Shown here: positions 1 through 5,839 of the stretch, in pieces
Numbering within the stretch: position 1 is the first letter of the stretch
How the letters are laid out: each line of letters starts with the position of its first letter
DNA from: Actinomycetota bacterium
Lineage (GTDB): Bacteria > Actinomycetota > Actinomycetes > S36-B12
Assembly: GCA_027729865.1 (NCBI GenBank)
Contig: JAQCBM010000065.1
Coordinates: 1-9,168, forward strand
Reading direction: 5' to 3'
DNA length: 9,168 nt
Translations under genes and position numbers: made by a program
Notes under the pieces: model-generated
Told to the model about the DNA's origin: nothing
Seen by the model: only the letters and a program-made list of their open reading frames with translations
Databases searched by the model: none

Positions 1-396
1 TTTCTTGGTCTCCCAGAAGATCTCGGCGATCTCGTCGATCTTGGCGAGCAACTCATCTGCCACAGCAACGTCACAGGTTCCCTTGGTGCCACCTGCGCCG
101 GCCAACTTGGTGGCCTGATTGAACAGATCGTTCAGCTGGGGGTACTTCTCGAAGTGCGGAGGCTTGAAGTAGTCGGTCCACAGCACCCACAGGTGCTCCT
201 TGACCAAGTGCGAGCGCTCTTCCTTGATGGAGATGGCGCGCGCCTTGAAATCGTGATCATCGGAAGCGTTGTGCTTCTCCATGCAGGCCTTGACGGATTC
301 AGCCTCTAGACGAGCCTGGGCCGGGTCGTAGACGCCGCACGGTAGGTCGCAATGGGCGTACGCCGTGATCTTGTTGCGGAACAGGCGATCAAGCAT
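1..396 (-). CDS. sodN: Nickel superoxide dismutase precursor (3' end cut by window edge)
   Basis: This enzyme dismutates superoxide to oxygen and hydrogen peroxide with a nickel cofactor and acts as a cytoplasmic homohexamer in characterised relatives. The ATG at 396 opens a 14-residue propeptide (MLDRLFRNKITAYA) followed by the diagnostic nickel hook HCDLPCGVYDPAQAR. After processing, His1, Cys2 and Cys6 are the Ni ligands, with Asp3 and Tyr9 of the family signature also present. The visible mature chain is 118 residues and reaches FWETKK, which is where known Ni-SODs end, so probably only a residue or two plus the stop is missing. A Shine-Dalgarno-like GAAGGGA lies 6 nt before the ATG. The gene is divergent from sodX, its presumed maturation peptidase. 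One oddity is two extra cysteines at mature positions 24 and 94; I recall Val at position 24 in the Streptomyces enzyme. Identity is certain from the hook motif. Confidence 0.97.
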   Translation of the reverse strand, partial: MLDRLFRNKITAYAHCDLPCGVYDPAQARLEAESVKACMEKHNASDDHDFKARAISIKEERSHLVKEHLWVLWTDYFKPPHFEKYPQLNDLFNQATKLAGAGGTKGTCDVAVADELLAKIDEIAEIFWETKK

Positions 397-496
397 GTTC
401 GGTCCCTTCGATCGTGGAAGTAGTTCCGGTTCGCGGTAGACACGAGCCTAGTGCGATTGGAGTGGAGCACAACCGGCCGGGATCGATCGCGCTGGC
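397..496. promoter_or_regulatory. sodN-sodX divergent intergenic region with candidate sodN promoter
   Basis: This 100-bp gap must hold the promoters of both sodN (leftward) and sodX (rightward). On the minus strand a TAGGCT hexamer (445-450) fits the actinobacterial TANNNT -10 pattern, with a weak TTGTGC (467-472) 16 bp upstream as a possible -35. This would give sodN a leader of roughly 40 nt that includes its GAAGGGA ribosome site (403-409). No equally good pair was found for sodX. I looked for a Nur-like TTGCA palindrome, since nickel regulators control Fe- and Ni-SOD expression in Streptomyces, and saw none. Confidence 0.35.
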
Positions 497-811
497 GTGC
501 ATGATGAGCGGGTGTTCGGGTTCACCACGGTGCGGATCGTCGGGCCTTCCATGGAGCCTGAGCTTCGAAACGGTGAGACGTACTTGGCGCGCACTCGATT
601 CCGGCTTCGCGTTGGTGATGTGGTCGTCCTTCGTCATCCGGACCGCCGCGAACTGCTCACGGTGAAGCGGCTGGTGCGCCAGGAAGCAGGTGGCTGGTGG
701 GTAGAGGGGGACAACCCCGAATCAAGCAGCGATAGCCGGCAATTCGGCGTGGTGGCTCCCGGTCTCGTCGTGGCGCGGATCCTGACGCGGTTGAGCCCGT
801 TGCGCCGTTGA
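497..811 (+). CDS. sodX: Nickel-type superoxide dismutase maturation protease, peptidase S26 family
   Basis: A 104-aa signal-peptidase-like protein expected to cleave the SodN propeptide so that the new N-terminal His can bind nickel. It has the S26 Ser/Lys dyad: GPSMEPEL with Ser18 as nucleophile and the TVKR segment with Lys57 as general base. The GDN(P)ES.SDSR box follows at about residues 71-80, as in type I signal peptidases. No signal peptide or membrane helix is seen, which fits a cytosolic SodN processor and not a secretion peptidase. The GTG at 497 is the first possible start after an in-frame TAG at 449-451, but no good ribosome site precedes it; the GTG at 512 is an alternative that keeps all catalytic motifs. 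Placement back to back with sodN supports the assignment. The 3' end converges on the DUF6104 gene with a 3-bp gap. Confidence 0.93.
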   Translation: MHDERVFGFTTVRIVGPSMEPELRNGETYLARTRFRLRVGDVVVLRHPDRRELLTVKRLVRQEAGGWWVEGDNPESSSDSRQFGVVAPGLVVARILTRLSPLRR

Positions 812-814
812 GTT

Positions 815-988
815 TCAGTCGTCGTCATCCAAACGCGCCAGCCAGGTAGCAAGGCGCTCGATAGGAACCTCGAACTCCGGGTTCAGGTTCACGAATTCCT
901 GCATGCGGTCGGCGAGCCACTCGAAGGTGACTTCCTCTTCACCACGACGTGTTTGCAATTCCTCGATGCCACGATCGGTGAAATACAT
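815..988 (-). CDS. Small conserved acidic protein, DUF6104-like
   Basis: A 57-aa protein beginning MYFTDRGIEELQTRRGEEE and ending WLARLDDDD. It is rich in Glu/Asp, with no signal peptide, membrane segment or cysteine, and is probably cytoplasmic. From memory it matches the actinobacterial DUF6104 family, whose members have the same MYFTDRGIEEL opening, the NP(E/D)FEVP core (here about 36-42) and the ERLATWLARLDD tail; the function is unknown. It starts 9 bp after the kgd stop codon in the same direction. A strong Shine-Dalgarno AAGGAG sits 5 nt before the ATG and overlaps the kgd TAA, so translation is probably coupled to kgd. The context suggests a role connected with Kgd or its expression, but this is inference. 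Being short, it is easily missed by automatic calling. Confidence 0.9.
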   Translation of the reverse strand: MYFTDRGIEELQTRRGEEEVTFEWLADRMQEFVNLNPEFEVPIERLATWLARLDDDD

Positions 989-993
989 CGACG

Positions 994-999
994 CTCCTT
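994..999 (-). promoter_or_regulatory. Shine-Dalgarno of the DUF6104 gene, overlapping the kgd stop
   Basis: On the minus strand the sequence reads TCC TAA GGAGCGTCG ATG. AAGGAG is a consensus ribosome-binding site with 5-nt spacing to the ATG at 988, and its first two bases are the last two bases of the kgd TAA stop (998-1000). A ribosome terminating on kgd therefore stands on the next gene's initiation site, an arrangement typical of translational coupling. It also confirms the ATG at 988 as the start of the small gene. Confidence 0.85.
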
Positions 1000-3900
1000 A
1001 GGAGAAAGCGCGCTCGACAACGGCGTGTTGCTCCACGGTGTGCCGCTGGTACGTGCCCACCGCAGGTGAGGATGAGGGGCGCCTGGTGACTCCCTCGATC
1101 GGTCGGTGGATCATGCCCGGCGCATTCATCGCGATGAAGCTCCACGCGCCCTGGTTGGCGGGTTCTTCTTGCACCCACCGGATCTCCGCGTTCGGGTACC
1201 TCTCCATGACCTCCGGAAGGCGGAAGGGGAGCGGGTACAGCCGTTCGAAGGGCAGGATTGCGGTGTCGTGCTTGCCCTGCTCCTCGCGGTAGGCAGCGAG
1301 GTCGTAGTAGATCTTCCCGCTGCACAACAGCACCTTCGTGATCTCAGGGCCTTCGTGCTGGGGATCGAGCAGGATCGGCTGGAAGGTCCCGGACGTGAAG
1401 TCTTCCTTCGACGAGACCGCCTGCTTTGCGCGTAGCAGGGACTTCGGGGTGAAGATGATGAGCGGCCGCGTGAGACGACTGAGCACCTGCCAGCGCAACA
1501 GATGGAAGTACGACGCCGGAGTGCTCGGCATCGCAACAGTCATGTTGTCCTGCGCGCACATTTGCAGGAAGCGCTCGACTCGCGCACTCGAGTGATCGGG
1601 CCCCTGGCCTTCGTAACCGTGAGGAAGCAAAAGAGTGACCGATGAACGCTGGCCCCACTTCTGCTCACCGGAGGAGATGAATTCGTCGAGGATTGTTTGT
1701 GCTCCATTGACGAAGTCGCCGAACTGCGCCTCCCACATGACGAGCGCGTCCGGTCGGGCCACCGAGTATCCGTACTCGAATCCCACCGCCGCGAATTCGC
1801 TGAGCAAGGAGTCGTACACGTACAACTTGCCGCCGTCGCGGTAGCACTTCTTGAGCGGCTTGTACTGCCAGCCGGTCTCCTTATCCACGATGACCATGTG
1901 ACGGTGTCCGAAGGTTCCGCGCCGTGAATCCTGACCGGAGAGGCGAACCGTGCGTCCCTCCATCAGCAATGAGCCAACGGCCAACGCCTCGGCCATTCCC
2001 CAATCGATGGTGTCGTCGGCGACCATTTGCGCGCGGCGCTGCAACTGCGGTGCGAGCCTGGGATGCACATTGAAGTCATCGGGCAACGTGATCTGCGAAT
2101 CGATCACCGTTTCGATTTGCTCTGGGCTGACTGCGGTGTCCACCTCGGTGAAGGGCGTCTGCGGCGCCAGATCCAATTGCCCAGTTTCGATGATGGCCTT
2201 GGCGCGATCGGTGAATTCGTCGTCGTCCTTGGCGTCGTTCGCACCTCGTGTTTCTTGGAAGATCGATTCGAGTTGCTCCTGGAAGTGCTTGAGCACCTGC
2301 TCAGCTTCCTCGACAGTTATGTCACCACGGCCGATGAGCGATTCGGTGTAGTGCTTCCGGACCGATCGTTTGGTGTCGATGATTGAGTACATCCGCGGTT
2401 GGGTCAATGACGGATCATCGGCTTCGTTGTGGCCGCGACGCCGGTAGCAGACCATGTCGATCACAACGTCTTTGTGGAAGGCCTGGCGGAATTCGAAGGC
2501 CAGTTTCGCAACACGAACAACGGCTTCAGGATCGTCACCATTCACGTGGAAGATCGGCGCTTGAATCATCCGAGCTACGTCGGTCGAGTAGACACTCGAG
2601 CGTCCGTACTTAGGTGACGTAGTGAAGCCCACCTGGTTGTTCACCACCAGATGCACGGTGCCGCCGGTCCGGTAGCCCTGCAACTGGGACAGGTTCAGGG
2701 TTTCCGCCACGACCCCTTGACCTGCAAAGGCGGCATCGCCGTGAATAAGCAGTGGAAGAATGTCGGTGCGCCGCTCAGCAGGCAGCAGATCCTGTTTGGC
2801 GCGCACGATGCCCTCGAGAACGGGATCGACCGCTTCCAGGTGTGAGGGGTTGGCGGCGAGGTACACCGACGTGTAGGCGCCATCGGGTGTAAGGAATGAA
2901 CCCGTGGTGCCTAGGTGGTATTTGACGTCGCCGGAGCCTTGCACCTGGTTGTCGCCGTAATCGCCTTCGAACTCCCGGAAGATCTGTCCGTAGGACTTGC
3001 CCGCGATGTTCGCCAGGACGTTGAGGCGACCGCGGTGGGGCATACCGATCGCCACTTCGAGGATGTCGTCGTGGGCTGCGTCGGTGAGTATGGCGTCGAG
3101 CAACGGAACGAGAGACTCGGCGCCCTCTAATGAGAATCGCTTCTGTCCGACGTACTTTGTGTGGAGGAACGTCTCGAGCGCCTCTGCTTCGTTGAGTTTG
3201 GTGAGAACGCGCAGTTGTTCTTCACGCTCGGGCTTGACGTGCGGAATCTCCACCCGCTCTTGGATCCAACGACGCTGCTCGGGATCTTGGATGTGCATGT
3301 ATTCGATGCCTACCGTGCGGGTGTAGGCATCGCGAAGCACGCCGAGGATCTCGCGGAGCTTCATGAGTGGGCGACCACCGAAACCTCCGGTGGCGAACTC
3401 CCGATCGAGATCCCACAGCGTGAGACCGTGGCTCAGGACGTCGAGGTCCGGGTGAGTGCGCTGCGCGTACTCAAGTGGATCCGTATCGGACATGAGATGC
3501 CCGCGCACTCGGTAGGCGTGGATGATCTCCTGCACACGAACCGTCTTGTCGAGATCGGTTTCGTGGTTGGCCGAGATGTCGTGGGCCCAGCGCACTGGCT
3601 CATAGGGAATTCGCAGGGAGCGGAAGATATCGCCGTAGAAATCCTCTTCACCTAAGAGAAGTTGATTCATGCGGCGCAGGAATTCACCCGATTGCGCACC
3701 TTGGATGATGCGGTGGTCATAGGTGCTGGTGAGCGTCATGATCTTCGACACTGCGTTGCGGACAATCGATTCCTGCGATGCTCCCTGCCAATCAGCGGGG
3801 TACTCCATTGCGCCAACCCCGACGATGCACCCCTGCCCTTCCATCAAGCGTGGGACGGAGTGGTTCGTGCCGATCGTCCCTGGGTTGGTGAGGGAAATCG

Positions 3901-4618
3901 TGGTGCCGGCAAAGTCCTCAACCGTGAGTTTTCCGCCGCGAGCTCGACGCACTACGTCTTCGTAGGTTGCCCAGAAGGTGGCGAAGTCCATCCGCCCCGC
4001 ACCCTTGATGTTCGGAACCAGTAACTGCCGGGTGCCGTCGGGCTTCGCCAGGTCGATGGCAAGTCCGAGATTGACGTCTTCGTTTCGCAGTAGCGCGGGC
4101 TTGCCGTCGACCTGCGTGAACGAGTAGTTCATCTCCGGGAGAGAGGTCACGGCGCGCACCAGTGCGTAGCCGATGATGTGAGTGAAGGAGACCTTGCCAC
4201 CGCGCCCACGAGCCAAGTGATTGTTGATCACCACGCGGTTGTCCATCAAGAGCTTGACGGGAACCGACCGCACACTGGTGGCGGTGGGGACGGTCAGGCT
4301 CGCTTCCATATTGGTGACAACTCGGGCGGGAGCGCCACGAATGATCTCCGCTTCGGTTGCCACTTCCTTCGAAGGTGCGGGTGACGCGGCTGCTTTCGCT
4401 GGACTCGTGGGTGCCGGTTGAGCCGACTCGGGCGCCGCAGATGGTTCGGTGGCCTTGACGGCGGGAGAGTGGTCGGCGGGGGAGTAGTCCTCGAAGAAGT
4501 CCCACCACGCCGGGTCTACGGAACCCTTATCACGCAGGAACTGTTCGTAAATCTCATCGACCAGCCACTCGTTCGGACCGAAGCGACTGGTCGTTGGGTT
4601 GGGGGGCTCACTGGCCAC
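998..4618 (-). CDS. kgd: Multifunctional 2-oxoglutarate decarboxylase / dehydrogenase E1 with E2-like domain (Kgd/SucA)
   Basis: A 1206-aa ThDP enzyme of the TCA cycle. Mycobacterial homologues decarboxylate 2-oxoglutarate and serve as E1 (with E2-like activity) of the 2-oxoglutarate dehydrogenase complex. Domains: an E1-type N-terminal segment (1-45, FGPNEWLVDEIYEQF); an Ala/Pro-rich linker (46-88); an E2-like acyltransferase domain (about 95-330) with TYDHRIIQG and His302; and an E1 core from about 350. The E1 core shows MPHRGRLN (526-533), the ThDP motif from GDAAFAGQG (627) to NNQVGF (660-665), CYRRRGHNE (724-732), and LLLPHGYEGQGPDHSSAR (997-1013). No lipoyl domain is present, as usual for this family. 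The start is GTG at 4618, 7 nt after AGGA and right before the expected N-terminus; the frame stays open to 4876 but that would invade the divergent SDR gene. Length fits the M. smegmatis protein (about 1227 aa). Neighbours are the DUF6104 gene (downstream, coupled) and an SDR (divergent). The N-terminal region is where the FHA protein GarA acts in mycobacteria; nothing here shows GarA itself. Confidence 0.96.
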   Translation of the reverse strand: MASEPPNPTTSRFGPNEWLVDEIYEQFLRDKGSVDPAWWDFFEDYSPADHSPAVKATEPSAAPESAQPAPTSPAKAAASPAPSKEVATEAEIIRGAPARVVTNMEASLTVPTATSVRSVPVKLLMDNRVVINNHLARGRGGKVSFTHIIGYALVRAVTSLPEMNYSFTQVDGKPALLRNEDVNLGLAIDLAKPDGTRQLLVPNIKGAGRMDFATFWATYEDVVRRARGGKLTVEDFAGTTISLTNPGTIGTNHSVPRLMEGQGCIVGVGAMEYPADWQGASQESIVRNAVSKIMTLTSTYDHRIIQGAQSGEFLRRMNQLLLGEEDFYGDIFRSLRIPYEPVRWAHDISANHETDLDKTVRVQEIIHAYRVRGHLMSDTDPLEYAQRTHPDLDVLSHGLTLWDLDREFATGGFGGRPLMKLREILGVLRDAYTRTVGIEYMHIQDPEQRRWIQERVEIPHVKPEREEQLRVLTKLNEAEALETFLHTKYVGQKRFSLEGAESLVPLLDAILTDAAHDDILEVAIGMPHRGRLNVLANIAGKSYGQIFREFEGDYGDNQVQGSGDVKYHLGTTGSFLTPDGAYTSVYLAANPSHLEAVDPVLEGIVRAKQDLLPAERRTDILPLLIHGDAAFAGQGVVAETLNLSQLQGYRTGGTVHLVVNNQVGFTTSPKYGRSSVYSTDVARMIQAPIFHVNGDDPEAVVRVAKLAFEFRQAFHKDVVIDMVCYRRRGHNEADDPSLTQPRMYSIIDTKRSVRKHYTESLIGRGDITVEEAEQVLKHFQEQLESIFQETRGANDAKDDDEFTDRAKAIIETGQLDLAPQTPFTEVDTAVSPEQIETVIDSQITLPDDFNVHPRLAPQLQRRAQMVADDTIDWGMAEALAVGSLLMEGRTVRLSGQDSRRGTFGHRHMVIVDKETGWQYKPLKKCYRDGGKLYVYDSLLSEFAAVGFEYGYSVARPDALVMWEAQFGDFVNGAQTILDEFISSGEQKWGQRSSVTLLLPHGYEGQGPDHSSARVERFLQMCAQDNMTVAMPSTPASYFHLLRWQVLSRLTRPLIIFTPKSLLRAKQAVSSKEDFTSGTFQPILLDPQHEGPEITKVLLCSGKIYYDLAAYREEQGKHDTAILPFERLYPLPFRLPEVMERYPNAEIRWVQEEPANQGAWSFIAMNAPGMIHRPIEGVTRRPSSSPAVGTYQRHTVEQHAVVERAFS

Positions 4619-4669
4619 TGTGCGTTCCTCTCGCACGCGAAAAGTGGAATCGAAGGTCACACTAGACCC
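4619..4669. promoter_or_regulatory. kgd-SDR divergent promoter region
   Basis: This 51-bp gap separates the kgd start (leftward) from the SDR start (rightward). For kgd, TAGTGT on the minus strand (4659-4664) fits TANNNT and would leave a leader of about 34 nt containing the GAGAGGAA ribosome site (4625-4632). For the SDR, CACACT (4658-4663) lies 6 nt before its ATG and is one base from TANNNT; no good Shine-Dalgarno is seen there, so a nearly leaderless start is possible. A GGTC-6-GACC inverted repeat (4655-4668) covers both candidate hexamers. No convincing -35 was found for either gene. Confidence 0.35.
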
Positions 4670-5410
4670 ATGGGCTTCGTCACGAATGAGTCGGTTGCGC
4701 TGATCACCGGAGGCACGCGCGGTATCGGTCTGGAGGCCGCGCGCGGCATCGGGCGGTTGGGCGCGACGGTTGTACTGATTGGTCAAGATCCAGCTCGCGC
4801 TGACAAGGCGGTGCAGGAACTGACGTCCGAAGGCATCGATGCCGTCGCCGAAGTTGCCGACGTAGCAGACGCCCAAGCCCTGGCAGCGGCAAGGGATCGA
4901 CTAGGGCCGTTGGGGGATCCGGACATCCTGGTGCTGTCTGCCGGCGTGATGTCCGAGCGAATGGCCCGCACCTTGCGCACCTCGCCGGAAGAGTGGCGCA
5001 GGGTGATGGGGGTCAATCTCGATGGCGCCTTCTACGCGATCGAAACATTCGCTCAGGGCATGGCGCGCAAGCGTTCCGGTCGGGTCATCGGGGTTTCTGC
5101 GTGCTTGGGACGTTTCAGCGGGCCAGGGACATCCGGCGGCCTTGCGCCCTACCGGGTCAGCAAGGCGGGGCTGAATGCACTTATGCGCAATTTCGCTGCG
5201 GAAATGCAATGGGGTGCGCGTGGGGTGTTGGTCGACGCCATGTGTCCCGCGCACTGTCGCACCGATATGGGAGGACCCGATGCCCCGCGTAGCGCGCAGG
5301 AGGGTGCCCAGACGATCGTGTGGCTCGCCGATAGACAAGCCACGACATCTAAGGGCGACGTGGTTCAGACCGGTTTGTTGTGGGAGGACCGCGAGATCGT
5401 GCCCTGGTAA
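4670..5410 (+). CDS. Short-chain dehydrogenase/reductase (SDR), carbonyl-reductase-like
   Basis: A 246-aa cytosolic NAD(P)(H)-dependent oxidoreductase of the classical SDR fold; the substrate is not predictable. The Rossmann glycine motif TGGTRGIG lies at 13-20. The usual NNAG is replaced by LSAG (89-92), NLDGAFY follows at 116-122, Ser143 in GVSAC is the candidate catalytic serine, and YRVSK (161-165) supplies catalytic Tyr161 and Lys165. The C-terminal block CRTDMGGPDAP...GAQTIVWLA (196-220) and the end REIVPW resemble the plant/bacterial carbonyl-reductase-like SDR subgroup, where a PG turn normally precedes the TDMGG; here it reads CPAHC. The frame is open upstream to 4418, but that stretch is antisense to kgd and the Rossmann strand starts right after this ATG, so 4670 is preferred. 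It is divergent from kgd and converges on the rhodanese gene with a 10-bp gap. No functional link to kgd is evident. Confidence 0.9.
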   Translation: MGFVTNESVALITGGTRGIGLEAARGIGRLGATVVLIGQDPARADKAVQELTSEGIDAVAEVADVADAQALAAARDRLGPLGDPDILVLSAGVMSERMARTLRTSPEEWRRVMGVNLDGAFYAIETFAQGMARKRSGRVIGVSACLGRFSGPGTSGGLAPYRVSKAGLNALMRNFAAEMQWGARGVLVDAMCPAHCRTDMGGPDAPRSAQEGAQTIVWLADRQATTSKGDVVQTGLLWEDREIVPW

Positions 5411-5420
5411 CTGGAAGAAC

Positions 5421-5777
5421 TCAGGCGATCAATCCGGGCCGATTGCCTTTGGCCACGATCCGGCCACCGGCTGACTCCCACCCGGACATGCCGCCCGAAA
5501 GGTTGAACGCATCTACTCCCTTCTCGCGAAGGATCCGGGTCGCGCCCCGCGAACGCGAACCGGTCCGGCAGGTGACGATCACGGGACGTCCTTTGGGAAG
5601 TCGCTTAAGCGCCTGGGTTGCGACGTTCTTCACGGGAATGTGCACCGCACCGGGAACGTGACCGGCATTCCACTCGGTGTTCTCACGAACGTCGAGCAAG
5701 GTGGCTCCTGAGCGGAGCATTTCCATAGCCTCGTCGGGCTTGACGGAAGGCAACTTGAATCGATCGAACAGGCCCAC
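5421..5777 (-). CDS. Single-domain rhodanese-like sulfurtransferase
   Basis: A small cytoplasmic rhodanese that probably carries sulfur as a cysteine persulfide; donor and acceptor are unknown. With the GTG start the protein is 118 aa, beginning MGLFDRFK. The LLDVRE..EW..GHVPGAVHIP segment lies at about 27-48, the active-site loop CRTGSRSR has catalytic Cys70 (70-77), and GGMSGW ends the domain at 95-100. A six-residue loop with basic residues is typical of sulfurtransferases and not of Cdc25-like phosphatases. Start choice: an ATG at 5831 would add 18 residues but leaves only 8 bp to the divergent transpeptidase start. The GTG at 5777 is preceded by a TACAGT hexamer 8 nt upstream and gives a 62-bp divergent gap like the others in this window. 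I prefer GTG but cannot exclude ATG. Neither start has a clear Shine-Dalgarno. Confidence 0.88.
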   Translation of the reverse strand: MGLFDRFKLPSVKPDEAMEMLRSGATLLDVRENTEWNAGHVPGAVHIPVKNVATQALKRLPKGRPVIVTCRTGSRSRGATRILREKGVDAFNLSGGMSGWESAGGRIVAKGNRPGLIA

Positions 5778-5785
5778 GAGAAGAA

Positions 5786-5791
5786 ACTGTA
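5786..5791 (-). promoter_or_regulatory. Candidate -10 element for the rhodanese gene
   Basis: TACAGT on the minus strand fits the TANNNT consensus and lies 8 nt before the GTG at 5777. Transcription would begin about 1-3 nt before the start codon, giving an almost leaderless mRNA, consistent with the lack of a ribosome-binding site. No good -35 was recognised. If correct, it rules out the longer start at 5831. Confidence 0.4.
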
Positions 5792-5826
5792 GGCATCCGG
5801 GGTTCCGGGAAGCGTCGAGGGCGTCG

Positions 5827-5832
5827 TACATT
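5827..5832 (+). promoter_or_regulatory. Candidate -10 element for the L,D-transpeptidase operon
   Basis: TACATT fits TANNNT and ends 7 nt before the GTG at 5840, so transcription would start at or one base before the start codon (leaderless). It overlaps the possible TTG start at 5831, which argues against that start. A TTCCGG at 5803-5808, 18 bp upstream, is a weak -35 candidate. No Shine-Dalgarno precedes the GTG, which agrees with leaderless initiation. Confidence 0.45.
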
Positions 5833-5839
5833 GGGGCAC

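Noticed and set aside
295..315. His302 region of Kgd lacking the HxxxDG of E2 enzymes, considered as a broken active site
   Set aside because: The feature (given here in residue numbers of the 1206-aa protein) is HRIIQG, which is normal for Kgd-type proteins and not a mutation in this genome.
397..496. Nickel-regulator (Nur-type) operator between sodN and sodX
   Set aside because: No TTGCA-type palindrome is present in the gap.
389..852. Minus-strand open frames opposite sodX
   Set aside because: They lie over the sodX coding region, which has clear catalytic motifs, and their translations resemble no known family.
835..857. GCGCC/GGCGC inverted repeat near the sodX/DUF6104 convergence
   Set aside because: The stem is 5 bp with a 13-nt loop, lies inside coding sequence and has no U-tract; it is likely chance.
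1106..3655. Several plus-strand open frames opposite kgd, up to 164 codons (for example 3161-3655)
   Set aside because: They are antisense shadows of a well-supported long gene, have no recognisable domain, and are expected by chance in GC-rich coding DNA.
4418..4669. Upstream extension of the SDR gene to 4418
   Set aside because: It would run antisense through the kgd N-terminal coding region, and the TGGTRGIG motif is at the normal distance from the ATG at 4670.
4619..4876. Upstream extension of kgd to an ATG at 4876
   Set aside because: The frame is open, but the extra 86 residues are antisense to the SDR Rossmann region and do not resemble Kgd. The family N-terminus begins at about the GTG at 4618, which has a ribosome site.
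5430..5445. CAATC-cgggcc-GATTG hairpin at the SDR/rhodanese convergence as a terminator
   Set aside because: A five-base-pair stem with no U-run on either strand, inside the rhodanese coding end, is too weak to call.
5778..5831. Longer rhodanese start at the ATG at 5831
   Set aside because: The added 18 residues lie outside the domain and leave only 8 bp to the divergent gene. A -10-like TACAGT at the right distance supports the GTG at 5777. Not fully excluded.
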